Below, piece after piece: positions 26,377-41,933 of a stretch of 64,000 nt of DNA. The notes under the pieces were generated by a model, which was given only the letters and a program-made list of their open reading frames with translations, was not told the DNA's origin and did not search any database. Both the position numbers and the translations under genes were made by a program. The DNA comes from Sphingomonadales bacterium (GTDB lineage Bacteria > Pseudomonadota > Alphaproteobacteria > Sphingomonadales > Sphingomonadaceae), in assembly GCA_009995225.1 (NCBI GenBank), contig JAACPW010000001.1, positions 1 through 64,000 of the forward strand, in the 5' to 3' direction. Every line of letters begins with the position of its first letter. The stretch's first letter is position 1.

Positions 26377-26576
26377 AGGGACAAGCTACTCCATCAGGGT
26401 TTCGGCAGGCTTAATGGCATACTTATCCACGGCAGATTCCGCGCGGCAAGCTATCCGTCGGTGTCATGCGACGAATGGTGCGGGACGCACGACAGGGCCG
26501 GAACAAAACCCGCCATGCGCCTCCTCGACCGCAGTCCGGCGTTCGTCGAAACCCGCCTTGCCCATTGCTGCACGGA

Positions 26577-26615
26577 CTTGACTGCACCGCCTCAGGCGGC
26601 AGTCTGGCAGTCAAG
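26577..26615 (+). promoter_or_regulatory. Nested inverted repeat upstream of the DUF305 gene
   Basis: CTTGACTGC (26577-26585) is perfectly repeated in inverse as GCAGTCAAG (26607-26615), and between them CCGCC-TCA-GGCGG (26587-26599) forms an inner hairpin. It ends 21 bases before the ATG at 26637, immediately upstream of the AAGGGGA ribosome binding site. It may be an operator or a 5' untranslated hairpin affecting translation; which is not decidable here. Confidence 0.4.
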
Positions 26616-26636
26616 CACAGATCCAAGGGGACTTTC

Positions 26637-28955
26637 ATGATCGACACCGCCCACCGCAGCGCCGCGCGCGCTGCCTTCGCCGCCTTGCTGCTCTCCTCAT
26701 CAGGCATCGCCTATGCGCAAAGCGCGCAGATCGTGCAGCCGGGCGCGCCGGGGCAGGCCAGCAAGACGCTCACCGCCGATCAGGCGACCAAGCTGGCGCA
26801 GGCCAGCTACACGCAATCCGATGTCGCCTTCATGCAGGGCATGATCGTGCACCACCAACAGGCGCTCGACATGGCGATGCTGGTGAAGGATCGCACCAAC
26901 ACCGAAGACCTGCTGACCATCGCGGGCCGGATCGAATCGAGCCAGGCGGACGAGATCGCCTTCATGACGACTTGGCTGACCGAACGCGGCGAGCCGGTCG
27001 AAGACCCGATGATGAAGGGTCACGGCGCGCATATGCATCACATGATGAAGGGCATGGCGAACCCCGATCAGATGCAGGCGCTGGCCGCCGCCAAGGGTGT
27101 CGCATTCGATCGCCAGTTCCTGACCCTGATGATCGCGCACCATGATGGCGCGGTGGACATGGTCGACAAGCTGCTCGACGAGGACGGCACCGCCGCCGAT
27201 CCGGTGCTGTTCCAGTTCGTCGGTGACATCGACAGCGAACAGACCGCCGAGATCAAGCGGATGGACAAGCTGCTGGCCGGGCTTTCGGGCGATCCGCGCA
27301 CGGGCCTTGCCGCAGGGTTCGATAATGCAGGCGAGGCGATCATGGGCCTCACCAAGGTGGCGAGCCTGCCCAAGCCCGCGGGCTTCTTCAACCCCGGCAA
27401 CCCGGCCGGTTTGCGCCAGGAAAAGCCTGCAAAGACAGACAAGGATCAGGCCGAAGGTGGCGCTGAAGCGGCACCCGGCGGAACTCCGGCCGCCGCTCCG
27501 GCTGCCGTGCCTGCCGAGGGCGAAGCGGTTGCCGCAGCCGCCCCCGCCGTTGACCCTGTGCGCGAGGAGGAAGACAGCCTCACCCAGTTTGCCGAACGCT
27601 CCCCGCTGCTCGATTTCGCCAACACCGACATGGCGTTTTTCGACGATGTGCTGGTCACCGGCTCCTACCACGGGTTCAACATCTACAAGCTGGGCGCAGA
27701 TGGCGTGCCCGATCTGATGAGCTCGGTCGTCTGCCCCGGCGGACAGGGCGATGTCTCGGTGGTCGGCAACATCCTTGTCATGAGCGTCGAGCAGACTCGG
27801 GGCCGGGTCGATTGCGGGCTCGAAGGCGCGGCGGGCAAGGTCAATGAAGACCGCTTCCGCGGTCTGCGCATCTTCGACATTTCCGATCTCGCCCGCCCGG
27901 TGCAGGTCGGCGGGGTGCAGACGTGCCGTGGCAGCCACACGCATTCGATCGTCAGCGCGGATGCCGACCGGATCGTGGTCTACAACTCGGGCACCGCAGG
28001 CATCCGTGACGAAGACGAGTTGGCGGGCTGCATCGGCGGCATTGCCGGTGACACCCGCACCGCGCTGTTCTCGATCGACGTGATCGAAATCCCGGTGGCC
28101 GACCCTGCCAAGGCGCGCATCGTCAGCAGCCCGCGTGTGTTTGCCGACGAAGCCACCGGATCGATCGCGGGCCTGTGGACCGGCGGCGATCACGGCGACG
28201 GCACACAGCGCACCGCGCCGACCGATCAGTGCCACGACATAACCGTGTTCCCGGCGCTGAAGCTCGCGGCAGGCGCGTGTTCGGGCAACGGCATCCTGCT
28301 CGACATTGCCGATCCGCTTAACCCCAAGCGGATCGACGCGGTGACCGATACCACCTTTGCCTATTGGCATTCGGCCACCTTCAACAATGATGGCACCAAG
28401 GTGATCTTCACCGATGAATGGGGCGGCGGCAGCCGTCCGCGCTGCAAGGCGTCCGATCCCAAGACCTGGGGCGCCAACGCGGTCTATGACATCGTCGATG
28501 GCAAGCTGGTGTTCCGCGCGCATTACAAGATGCCCGCACCGCAATCCGACAAGGAAAACTGCGTCGCGCACAACGGCTCGATCATCCCCGTGCCGGGCCG
28601 CGATCTGTTCGCGCAGGCGTGGTATCAGGGCGGCCTTTCCGTGATGGACTTCACCGACAGCGCAAACCCGAAGGAAATCGCCTATTTCGATCGCGGCCCG
28701 ATCGATACCAAGCAGATGGTGCTGGGGGGATACTGGTCGGTCTACTGGTACGATGGACACATCTACGGCACCGAAATCAGCCGCGGGATCGACGTGTTCA
28801 ACCTCGAGCCGAGCGAACACCTGACCGAAGCCGAAATCGCGGCCGCCAAGGCAGCCAAGTACCAGGACGATCGCTTCAACCCGCAAACGCAGACGCGTGT
28901 GACATGGGACGAGGCGGTGATCGAAGCCGCCGAAGCCAGCCGCAAGGGCGGTTGA
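26637..28955 (+). CDS. Secreted DUF305-LVIVD fusion protein
   Basis: A 772-residue exported protein. The signal peptide ends near residue 27 (SSSGIAYAQ). A DUF305 four-helix domain (about 45-220) carries the His/Met-rich motifs MQGMIVHHQQALDMAML (His72, His73), MKGHGAHMHHMMKGM and LMIAHHDGAVDMV (His168, His169), likely metal ligands. An Ala/Pro/Glu-rich linker (about 265-310) leads to a large beta-propeller-like region with LVIVD-type repeats (VLVTGSYHGFNIYKL, FRGLRIFDISDLARPVQVGG). The start at 26637 has AAGGGGA 8 bases upstream and a proper signal peptide, so the longer frame from 26466 is rejected. Function unknown; extracytoplasmic metal handling is a guess. Confidence 0.85.
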   Translation: MIDTAHRSAARAAFAALLLSSSGIAYAQSAQIVQPGAPGQASKTLTADQATKLAQASYTQSDVAFMQGMIVHHQQALDMAMLVKDRTNTEDLLTIAGRIESSQADEIAFMTTWLTERGEPVEDPMMKGHGAHMHHMMKGMANPDQMQALAAAKGVAFDRQFLTLMIAHHDGAVDMVDKLLDEDGTAADPVLFQFVGDIDSEQTAEIKRMDKLLAGLSGDPRTGLAAGFDNAGEAIMGLTKVASLPKPAGFFNPGNPAGLRQEKPAKTDKDQAEGGAEAAPGGTPAAAPAAVPAEGEAVAAAAPAVDPVREEEDSLTQFAERSPLLDFANTDMAFFDDVLVTGSYHGFNIYKLGADGVPDLMSSVVCPGGQGDVSVVGNILVMSVEQTRGRVDCGLEGAAGKVNEDRFRGLRIFDISDLARPVQVGGVQTCRGSHTHSIVSADADRIVVYNSGTAGIRDEDELAGCIGGIAGDTRTALFSIDVIEIPVADPAKARIVSSPRVFADEATGSIAGLWTGGDHGDGTQRTAPTDQCHDITVFPALKLAAGACSGNGILLDIADPLNPKRIDAVTDTTFAYWHSATFNNDGTKVIFTDEWGGGSRPRCKASDPKTWGANAVYDIVDGKLVFRAHYKMPAPQSDKENCVAHNGSIIPVPGRDLFAQAWYQGGLSVMDFTDSANPKEIAYFDRGPIDTKQMVLGGYWSVYWYDGHIYGTEISRGIDVFNLEPSEHLTEAEIAAAKAAKYQDDRFNPQTQTRVTWDEAVIEAAEASRKGG

Positions 28956-28966
28956 GGTTCACAATC

Positions 28967-33838
<4,872 letters not shown>

Positions 33839-33842
<4 letters not shown>

Positions 33843-35104
33843 GGGTGCAGGCGCGCCATCATGTCGCGAGTGACCAGCACGATGCCCTTGTCCGACACCC
33901 GGAACCGCTGCGCATCCAGCACCGGATCTTCGCCGATCACCATGCCTTCGGGGATCCGCACGCCCGAATCGATGATGACCCGCCCCAGCCGCGCCCTGCG
34001 CCCGATATTGCAATAGGGCAGAATCACCGCCTCGCTCACGGTGGAATAGCTGCCGATCTTGACCCCGGTGAACAGCAGGCTGCGGCGCACTTCGGAGCCG
34101 GAGATAATGCAATCGCCCGACACCAGTGATGATACCGCAGACCCGCGCCGCCCGTCCTCGTCATGCACGAACTTGGCGGGCGCGGCGACGACCGCATCGG
34201 TCCAGATCGGCCATTCACGGTCATACAGGTTCAGCTTGGGCACCGTGTCCGTCAGGTCGAGGTTCGCTTCGAAATAGGCATCCAGTGTGCCCACATCGCG
34301 CCAATATTCCTCGATTTCTTCCGCTGCGCGAATGCAACTGGTGGTGAAGCGATGGGCCACCGCTTTGCCGTGCTTGACGATGTGAGGGATGATGTCGCCG
34401 CCGAAATCGCGTTTAGACTGGGGGTCATCGGCATCGCGCCGCAATTGATCGAACAGGAAATCGGTGTTGAAGACGTAAATCCCCATCGAAGCGAGCGCCA
34501 TGCCCTCGTCCCCCGGAATGCCCGGCGGGTCGGCGGGTTTTTCGACAAAGGCAGTGATGTTGTCCGCGACGTCGACATGCATCACGCCGAACCCGGTTGC
34601 CTCCATGCGCGGCACAACAAGGCACCCTACGGTGACATCCGCGCCCGAATTGACGTGCTGTTGCAGCATCAGTTCGTAATCCATCTTGTAGATGTGATCG
34701 CCCGCCAGAATGACCATGTAGCGCGGCGCGTGGGCGGCGATGATGTCGATGTTCTGGAATACGGCGTCGGCGGTGCCTTCGTACCACTGGTTTTCCGACA
34801 CGCGCTGACTGGCGGGCAGGATGTCGAAGCTTTCGTTGCGTTCGGGGCGCATGAAGTTCCAGCCGCGCTGCATGTGGCGGATGAGGCTATGCGCCTTGTA
34901 TTGCGTGGCGACCCCGATGCGGCGGATGCCCGAATTGATCGCATTCGACAGTGCAAAGTCGATGATCCGCGACTTGCCGCCGAAATAGACCGCGGGCTTG
35001 GCGCGCCGGTCGGTCAGTTCCATCAAGCGGCTGCCGCGTCCACCCGCCAGCACATAGGCCATCGCATCGCGTGCCAGCGGCCTGCCTGAAGTTCTCTCGA
35101 TCAT
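33839..35104 (-). CDS. glgC: Glucose-1-phosphate adenylyltransferase
   Basis: Makes ADP-glucose from glucose-1-phosphate and ATP, the committed, allosterically regulated step of bacterial glycogen synthesis. The 421-residue protein has the nucleotidyltransferase start [43 protein letters not shown], the catalytic [12 protein letters not shown], the glucose-1-phosphate site FVEKPADPP, and a C-terminal left-handed beta-helix ([24 protein letters not shown]). Family length. Twenty-two bp separate it from glgB upstream; its stop overlaps glgA. Confidence 0.97.
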
Positions 35105-35126
35105 CCCACTCTCTCCCGTGGATTTC

Positions 35127-37298
35127 TTATGTGCCTTGCCCGTCGTAGCGCAGCATTATCGTGGCCAGCGGCGGCAAAACGATCCGTGCCGCGCCATCCT
35201 GCGCCGTGACACGGCCCATGTTACCCTGACCGCTTCCGCCGTAGATGGCCGCATCGCTGTTGAGCACTTCGGCCCATGTCCCGTCACCGGGAAGCGGCAC
35301 GTGGTAAGCCTCATGCAGCGTCGGCGTCATGTTCACGATCACCGCCACCGGCGCTTGCCCCGGTGCCATGCGCAACCATGCAAAGACCGAGTTCTCCGCG
35401 TCGTCGGCAATCAGCCACGCAAACCCCTCCCCCTCGCAATCGCGGGCGTGGAGCGCGGGGGTTTCGCGGTAAAGACGGTTGAGATCGCGGATCAGGTCGG
35501 CCACGCCCCGGTGTGCGGGCGCGTCCATCAAGTCCCAATCAAGGCTGCGTTCTTCGCTCCATTCGCGGCGCTGGGCGAACTCCTGTCCCATGAAGAGCAG
35601 CTTCTTGCCCGGATAGCCCCACATCATCGCGTAATAGGCTCGCAGGTTGGCAAATTGCTGCCAGTCATCGCCGCTCATCTTGGCGAGGATCGTCCCCTTG
35701 CCGTGCACGACCTCGTCATGGCTGAGTGGCAGGACGAAGTTTTCGGAGAAGGCATAGACCAGTCCGAAGGTGATCTCGTCGTGGTGATGCTTTCGGTGGA
35801 TTGGGTCACGCGCCATGTATTGCAGCGTGTCGTGCATGAAGCCCATGTTCCACTTGAACCCGAAGCCCAGCGATGTGCGCGGGCCTTCATCGATGGCGGG
35901 GTGCGAGACGCCGGGCCAGGAGGTCGATTCCTCGGCAATGGTCATCACGCCCGCGTGGCTGCCATAAAGCGCGCGGTTGGTGGCGCGCAGGAAATCCACC
36001 GCCTCCCAATTCTCGCGCCCGCCTTCGGCATTGGGTATCCATTCGTCCGCTTTGCGGGAGTAATCGCGGTACAGCATCGAGGCGACGGCATCCACGCGCA
36101 GGCCATCGACATGATACTGCTCGGCCCAGAACAGCGCATTGTTGACGAGGAAAGACTGCACTTCATTGCGCCCGAAGTTGTAGATCGCGGTGTTCCAGTC
36201 GGGGTGGAAGCCCAGGCGCGGGTCTTCGTGTTCGTAAAGCGCGGTGCCATCGAAGCGGGCAAGGCCGTGCTCGTCGACGGGGAAGTGCGCGGGCACCCAG
36301 TCGATCAGCACGCCTACGCCCGCGCGGTGCGCGCCGTCCACGAAGCGCGCAAAGCCCTCGACATCGCCGAACCGGGCGGATGGCGCGTAGAGCCCGGTGG
36401 TCTGATAGCCCCAGCTCGGGTCATAGGGATGCTCGGAAACGGGCAGAAACTCGATGTGGGTAAAGCCCATGTCGAGGACATAGGGGATCAGGCGCGCGGC
36501 CATTGCATCCCATGTGAGGAACCAGCCATTGTCGTCCCGCTGCCACGATCCGGGGTGGACTTCGTAGATGGCAATCGCCTCGCGCCGGGGATCGACGCTG
36601 GCCCAGTGCTTGCGGTGGGCGGCGTCGCCCCACTCGCGTTTGCCCGGCACAGCCACCACGCTGGCGGTCTTGGGGCGCAATTCGCTGGCGAAGGCGAAGG
36701 GATCGGCTTTCAACGGCTGCACCGCGCCATCGGGGCCGGTGATGCGGTATTTGTAGGCGGTGCCTGCGCCGATGTCGGGGATGAAGATTTCCCACACGCC
36801 GATATCGGCGCGGCGGCGCATCATGTGCGCCGCTCCGTTCCAGCCGTTGAAATCGCCCACCACCGTTACGGCGAGCGCATTGGGCGCCCAAACGGCGAAG
36901 TGCACGCCCTGCGCCCCTTCGTGCTCGATGACATGCGCGCCGAGCTTGTCGAACAGGCGCAGGTGCGTGCCTTCGGCGATCAGGAAATCGTCCATCGGGC
37001 CAAGCACGGGGCCGAAGCTGTAAGGGTCCGTCACCCACCATTCGCGCCCCGCACCCCGGCAGCAATATTTCACGGGCTGCGGCTGGCCGCGAAGTGCGCC
37101 TTCGAACAGTGGCCCGTCCACACGGGCCATTGTGCCCAGCGTTCCGCCTGTCAGCGAAAACGCCTCAGCCTCCTCCGCCCCGTGCAGGATTGCGCGGGCG
37201 AAGGTGCCTTGCGGGCCACTATGCGGGCCGAGCAGCGAAAACGGATCGGCATGCGACCCATCGCGAAGGGCTGCGATGGCGCTTGCCGGAGGTTTCAC
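35127..37298 (-). CDS. glgB: 1,4-alpha-glucan branching enzyme
   Basis: GH13 enzyme that makes alpha-1,6 branches in glycogen. The 723-residue protein has the N-terminal N1 and CBM48 modules ([25 protein letters not shown]), then the catalytic barrel with DWVPAHFP, the nucleophile Asp in [14 protein letters not shown], the acid/base Glu in TIAEESTSW and [12 protein letters not shown], and a C-terminal beta domain. The start is GTG at 37298, overlapping the glgP stop (GTGA); the frame is open upstream only within glgP. Second gene of the operon. Confidence 0.96.
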   Translation of the reverse strand: MKPPASAIAALRDGSHADPFSLLGPHSGPQGTFARAILHGAEEAEAFSLTGGTLGTMARVDGPLFEGALRGQPQPVKYCCRGAGREWWVTDPYSFGPVLGPMDDFLIAEGTHLRLFDKLGAHVIEHEGAQGVHFAVWAPNALAVTVVGDFNGWNGAAHMMRRRADIGVWEIFIPDIGAGTAYKYRITGPDGAVQPLKADPFAFASELRPKTASVVAVPGKREWGDAAHRKHWASVDPRREAIAIYEVHPGSWQRDDNGWFLTWDAMAARLIPYVLDMGFTHIEFLPVSEHPYDPSWGYQTTGLYAPSARFGDVEGFARFVDGAHRAGVGVLIDWVPAHFPVDEHGLARFDGTALYEHEDPRLGFHPDWNTAIYNFGRNEVQSFLVNNALFWAEQYHVDGLRVDAVASMLYRDYSRKADEWIPNAEGGRENWEAVDFLRATNRALYGSHAGVMTIAEESTSWPGVSHPAIDEGPRTSLGFGFKWNMGFMHDTLQYMARDPIHRKHHHDEITFGLVYAFSENFVLPLSHDEVVHGKGTILAKMSGDDWQQFANLRAYYAMMWGYPGKKLLFMGQEFAQRREWSEERSLDWDLMDAPAHRGVADLIRDLNRLYRETPALHARDCEGEGFAWLIADDAENSVFAWLRMAPGQAPVAVIVNMTPTLHEAYHVPLPGDGTWAEVLNSDAAIYGGSGQGNMGRVTAQDGAARIVLPPLATIMLRYDGQGT

Positions 37299-39718
37299 AT
37301 CACGCCCCAGATATCGCGGGCATATTCGCGGATCGTGCGGTCGGACGAGAACCAGCCCACATTGGCAATGTTCATGATCGCCGATTCGCGCCACGCGGCC
37401 CGATCGCGCCAGCGGTCATCGACCTCGCGCTGGGCGGCGGCATAGGCATCAAAATCGGCCGCGACCATGAACCAGTCGGAATCATACAGCGCATCCATCA
37501 ACCCGCGATAGCGCGTCGGTTCGTCCGGGCTGAAAACCCCGTTGGCGATGGAGTTGACGGCCTGCGCCAATTCGCGGCTGCCTTCGATCACGGCGCGCGG
37601 GTTGTAGCCATCCGCGCGTTTGGCTGCGACCTCTTCCGCCGTCATCCCGAAGATCACGATATGCTCAGCGCCGACGCGCTCCATGATCTCGATATTCGCG
37701 CCGTCCAGCGTGCCGATGGTGAGCGCGCCGTTGAAGGCGAACTTCATGTTCCCGGTGCCCGACGCTTCCATCCCGGCGGTTGAGATCTGTTCGGACAGGT
37801 CCGCCGCCGGAATGATCCGCTCGGCCAGGCTGACGTTGTAATTGGGGACAAACACCACCTTCAACAGCTCGCCGACCGAAGGATCGCCATTGATCCGCTT
37901 GGCAATGTCATTGGCGAGTTTGATGATGAGCTTGGCGTTGTGATAGGTCGGCGCGGCCTTGCCGCCGAAGATCTTGACGCGCGGCACCCAGTCGCGTTCG
38001 GGATGGCTGCGGATCTGGTCGTACAGCGCCACAGTCTCGATCAGGTTCAAAAGCTGCCGCTTGTATTCGTGGATGCGCTTGATCTGCACATCGAACAGCG
38101 CGTCGGGATCGAGCCGGATGCCGGTCAATTCGCGCAAGGTGTTCGCAAGATCGACCTTGTTGGCGCGCTTCACTTCGTCCACCCGCTCGCCAAAGGCTGC
38201 GTCCTTCGCATGCTTGGTAAGGCCGGCCAGCTGTTCGGCATCAGCCATGAAGCTGTCGCCGATCGCTTCGCGCACCAGCCCGGTCAGACGCGGGTTCGAC
38301 TGGTGCAGCCAGCGGCGCGGGGTGACGCCGTTGGTCTTGTTGTTGATGCGGTCGGGATACAGCTTGTGGAGATTGGCAAACACCGTCTGTTTCATCAGAT
38401 CGGTGTGCAGCGCGGCCACCCCGTTGACCGAATGCGCGCCGACAAAGGCAAGGTTGGCCATTCGCACGCGGCGCTCGCCATGTTCGTCGATCAGCGAGAT
38501 GGCGGCAATGGCCCCGTCGTCCAGCCCCGCCTTGCGTGCCTCGCGCAGCACCTTGGCATTGATCGCATAGATGATCTGCATGTGGCGCGGCAGCAGCCGT
38601 TCGAACAGCGGCAGCGGCCAGCTTTCCAGCGCTTCGGGCAGCAGGGTGTGGTTGGTGTAGCCGATGGTGGCGCGGGTGATGTCCCACGCCTCGTCGAAGA
38701 CAAGCCCGTGCTGGTCCATCAGCAACCGCATCAATTCCGCCACCGCGACGGACGGATGGGTGTCGTTCAGCTGGATCGCCGCCTTGTCCGGCAAGGTGCG
38801 AATATCGCCATAATACTGCACATGGCGCCGCACGATGTCCTGAATGCTGGCGCTGGAGAAGAAGAACTCCTGCCGCAGCCGCAATTCCTGCCCCGACGGG
38901 GTGGAATCCGCCGGGTACAGCACCCGCACCAGACTATCGGCGCGTACCTGACCCGCCAGCGCGCCAGCGTGGTCGCCTGCGTTGAAGGCATCGAGCTGGA
39001 TCGGGTCCATCGCATTGGCGGTCCACAGCCGCAGCGTATTGACCCGCTTGCCCTGCCAGCCGACCACCGGGGTATCGACCGCGGTCGCCTCGATCTTTTC
39101 GCCCGGAAACCAGCGGATTTTCCCGCCCTCGCTGCTGACCTCGCCGCCGAAACCGACGAGATAGGCGCTTTCGCGCCGCTCGAACTCCCAGGGGTTGCCA
39201 TGCGCGAGCCAGGTTTCGGGCAGTTCGACCTGCCAGCCATCGTCGATTCGCTGGCGGAACATCCCGTTGATGTAGCGGATGCCATAGCCGAAGGCCGGAA
39301 TGTCGAGGCTGGCGAGGCTCTCCATGAAACACGCCGCCAGCCGCCCGAGGCCGCCATTGCCGAGCGCGGCGTCAGGCTCCAGCTCTTCCACACCGGCAAG
39401 ATCGAGTCCGTAGGTCCGCAGCGCCGCTTCCATTTCACGGGTGCAGCCAAGGTTCGACAGCGCGTCGCGCAGCAGGCGACCAATCAGGAATTCGAGACTG
39501 AGGTAATAGACCCGCTTGGCCCCGGCTTCATGCGCGCGCGATGTGGAGGCGAACCAGTTGTCGATGATGTCATCGCGCAGGGCGAGGACAGCCGCATTGT
39601 ACCAGTCATGCGGCTTGGCCGCCCGCTCGTTCTTGCCAACGCGGTGGCGCAACGCGCCCACGATGCGCGCATCAAGCGCCCCTGATTTGCCGTTCGGGCC
39701 CATTGTCACGCGGCGCAT
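37295..39718 (-). CDS. glgP: Glycogen/starch/alpha-glucan phosphorylase
   Basis: PLP-dependent GT35 enzyme releasing glucose-1-phosphate from glycogen chains. About 807 residues, the family length. Motifs include YYLSLEFLIGRLL, LGNGGLGRLAACF, the KTNGVTPRRWL segment, and the C-terminal PLP/phosphate site EASGTGNMKFAFNGALTIGTLDGANIE. Start is uncertain: ATGs at 39739, 39718 and 39703 and a GTG at 39709 are in frame. An AAGGAG lies just before 39718 and would best suit GTG 39709. First gene of the operon, so the promoter lies in the gap shared with divergent malQ. Confidence 0.95.
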   Translation of the reverse strand: MRRVTMGPNGKSGALDARIVGALRHRVGKNERAAKPHDWYNAAVLALRDDIIDNWFASTSRAHEAGAKRVYYLSLEFLIGRLLRDALSNLGCTREMEAALRTYGLDLAGVEELEPDAALGNGGLGRLAACFMESLASLDIPAFGYGIRYINGMFRQRIDDGWQVELPETWLAHGNPWEFERRESAYLVGFGGEVSSEGGKIRWFPGEKIEATAVDTPVVGWQGKRVNTLRLWTANAMDPIQLDAFNAGDHAGALAGQVRADSLVRVLYPADSTPSGQELRLRQEFFFSSASIQDIVRRHVQYYGDIRTLPDKAAIQLNDTHPSVAVAELMRLLMDQHGLVFDEAWDITRATIGYTNHTLLPEALESWPLPLFERLLPRHMQIIYAINAKVLREARKAGLDDGAIAAISLIDEHGERRVRMANLAFVGAHSVNGVAALHTDLMKQTVFANLHKLYPDRINNKTNGVTPRRWLHQSNPRLTGLVREAIGDSFMADAEQLAGLTKHAKDAAFGERVDEVKRANKVDLANTLRELTGIRLDPDALFDVQIKRIHEYKRQLLNLIETVALYDQIRSHPERDWVPRVKIFGGKAAPTYHNAKLIIKLANDIAKRINGDPSVGELLKVVFVPNYNVSLAERIIPAADLSEQISTAGMEASGTGNMKFAFNGALTIGTLDGANIEIMERVGAEHIVIFGMTAEEVAAKRADGYNPRAVIEGSRELAQAVNSIANGVFSPDEPTRYRGLMDALYDSDWFMVAADFDAYAAAQREVDDRWRDRAAWRESAIMNIANVGWFSSDRTIREYARDIWGVM

Positions 39719-39950
39719 ACTCCTTGCTGATGCCCTCAAGGGCCGGGATCGCCGGAATAGCCTGCGCGCTATTGCTCCCCCGCTATGGTTAGCACACTAA
39801 TCAGGTGCGCAGCCTTGCAGCAATCGCCAACATGACGCCACAATCGTATTCATGGCCGTATTCATGGCTCGGCTTGCGGCCTCTGGCTTGCCAAGCGGAC
39901 TCTCCTCCCCGATGCGCACAGTGACCGGTGGGGTCCGCAAGGAGGCGGCG

Positions 39951-41933
39951 ATGGAGCAACTGCACGCGCTGGCACAGGCTGCAGGAATAGCGCGTGAGTG
40001 GACCGATGTTGACGGCCACTGCCATATCGTTGCCGATCACGCGCTGGTCGCGGTGCTGGCGGCGCTGGGCCATGAAGCGGGCAGCGCGCGCCAGATCGCA
40101 CGAAGCCTAGCCGCCATTGAACAGCGCAGCCGCGAATTGCCCCCTATGCTCGTCGCCGATTGCGGGGCGAGCATAATGCTGCCGATGACGGCCATTCATG
40201 CCGAAGCAACCGGAGAGAACGGCGTTACCCGCCCGCTCGCGGTCGCAGGCAGCCGGCTGACGGCTCCTGCTGACCCCGGCTACTACGATCTCGTGCTGGA
40301 TGGCCGCGCAGTGAGGCTGGCGGTTGCGCCGCCCAAATGCCCTTTGCCCGATGCGACGGCGCGCCGCCCGTGGGGCGTGTCGGTGCAGATCCCCGCCCTG
40401 CGCGGGGCACGGCCTTCGCCCTTCGGCGGCTTTGGCGAGTTGGCCGAGGCCGCGCAGGTCTTTGGCGCGGCAGGGGCCGATGCGCTGGCGATCAACCCGG
40501 TGCATGCGCTGTTTCCAGGGCATGGCGAGGGATACAGCCCATACTCGCCGTCCAGCCGCCTGTTCCTCAACGGCGCGCTGGCCGATCCGGTGCTGGCGGG
40601 CCTGCCGCCGTTTGCCGCCAACGAAGGGGGGCCGCTGATCGACTGGGCCGGCGCCTTGCCGCGCCGTCTGGACGCGCTGCGCGCCGTGTTTGCCGCGCTC
40701 ACCCCGGCAGAACGCGCACGTGCGACATCAAGCGACGATGCCATGCTGCCCCGCCACGCGCTGTTCGACGCACTCGATTGCCACTTCCGCCCCGGCGGCG
40801 CGCATGGCTGGCGCGACTGGCCCTCGGCGTTCCACGACCCGTCGGGCAGTGCCGCATCCCGCTTCGCCGCCGACCATCCGGAGGAGATTGCGTTTCATCT
40901 CTTCGTCCAATGGCTCGCCCGGCAGGGCCTGGCGGCAGCACAGACCGCCGCAACGGACGCAGGGATGGGGATCGGCCTGATCGCCGACCTCGCGGTTGGC
41001 GTCGATCCGTCGGGCAGCGATGCCTGGTCGCTGCGCCATGCGATGCTGGACGGATTGACCATCGGTGCGCCGCCCGATCCCCTGGGGCCACAAGGGCAGA
41101 ACTGGTCGATCACCGGCTTTTCGCCCGAGGGCCTGCGTGCCTCCGCTTACGCGCCGTGGATCGCGATGATCCGGGCCGGACTGGCAGCCGGCGGAGGCTT
41201 GCGCATCGATCACGCTTTCGGCCTCGCACGGCTCTGGGTCATCCCCGAGGGCGCTGCGACGGGAGACGGGGCGTATCTCTCCTATCCCTTCGACGACCTG
41301 ATCCGCCTCGCCACATTGGAAGCGCACCGCGCCGGAGGGCTGGTGATCGCCGAGGATCTTGGCACCGCGCCTTACGGCTTTACCGAAGCCGTGACGCAGC
41401 GTCAGATGCTGGGGATGCGCGTCTTGTGGTTTGAGCGCGCCGCCGACCACGGCTTCATCGGCGCGCAGGACTATGTCCCGCTCAGCGTCGCGATGACCGG
41501 GACGCACGACACCGTGACCGTTGCCGGATGGTGGCGCGGGCGCGACCTTGATTGGGCAGAGAAGCTTGGCCGCCTGCCCCAGGACACCACCCGCGAACAG
41601 GCCGAGGCGATCCGTGAATGGGACCGCGGGCTGTTGTGGTCGACCTTGCACCACGATGCACCCCGCCCCGCCCCGGACGTGGCGGCCCCGGTGGTCGATG
41701 CCGCGATTGCCCACATTGCGGCCACGCCGTCCGCGCTCGCGCTGGTCTCGCTCGAAGATATGCTGGCGCTGGAAGAACAGCCCAACCTGCCCGGCACCGT
41801 AGACGTGCATCCCAATTGGCGACGGCGTCTCGATGCGCCGACCGGCGTGTTGCCTGGCGATGCCGATGTGAAGCGGCGCTGCGCGATCCTCTCCCGCGAC
41901 AAGGGCGTTGCGATCCCGCCATCATCCCGCTGA
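39951..41933 (+). CDS. malQ: 4-alpha-glucanotransferase (amylomaltase)
   Basis: GH77 enzyme that transfers maltodextrin segments between chains, recycling short glucans from glycogen turnover. The 660-residue protein has an N-terminal extension (about 1-110) before the catalytic domain with GVSVQIPALRGARPSPFGGFGELAEAAQVFGAAGADALAINPVHALF, the nucleophile Asp in LRIDHAFGLARLW, acid/base Glu in VIAEDLGT, and GTHDTVTVAGWW. The ATG at 39951 has AAGGAGG at ideal spacing and is chosen over one at 39852. It is divergent from glgP, completing the cluster. Confidence 0.93.
   Translation: MEQLHALAQAAGIAREWTDVDGHCHIVADHALVAVLAALGHEAGSARQIARSLAAIEQRSRELPPMLVADCGASIMLPMTAIHAEATGENGVTRPLAVAGSRLTAPADPGYYDLVLDGRAVRLAVAPPKCPLPDATARRPWGVSVQIPALRGARPSPFGGFGELAEAAQVFGAAGADALAINPVHALFPGHGEGYSPYSPSSRLFLNGALADPVLAGLPPFAANEGGPLIDWAGALPRRLDALRAVFAALTPAERARATSSDDAMLPRHALFDALDCHFRPGGAHGWRDWPSAFHDPSGSAASRFAADHPEEIAFHLFVQWLARQGLAAAQTAATDAGMGIGLIADLAVGVDPSGSDAWSLRHAMLDGLTIGAPPDPLGPQGQNWSITGFSPEGLRASAYAPWIAMIRAGLAAGGGLRIDHAFGLARLWVIPEGAATGDGAYLSYPFDDLIRLATLEAHRAGGLVIAEDLGTAPYGFTEAVTQRQMLGMRVLWFERAADHGFIGAQDYVPLSVAMTGTHDTVTVAGWWRGRDLDWAEKLGRLPQDTTREQAEAIREWDRGLLWSTLHHDAPRPAPDVAAPVVDAAIAHIAATPSALALVSLEDMLALEEQPNLPGTVDVHPNWRRRLDAPTGVLPGDADVKRRCAILSRDKGVAIPPSSR

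Noticed and set aside
26422-26430. DnaA-box-like TTATCCACG
   Set aside because: Single 8-of-9 match with no cluster, no AT-rich unwinding element and no origin genes nearby.
26700-28886. 728-codon minus-strand open frame opposite the DUF305-LVIVD gene
   Set aside because: No recognisable motifs; the plus-strand gene has a signal peptide, ribosome binding site and conserved His motifs.
35118-37445. 775-codon open frame opposite glgB
   Set aside because: Antisense shadow created by GC-rich codon structure; glgB on the other strand has all family motifs and fits the operon overlaps.
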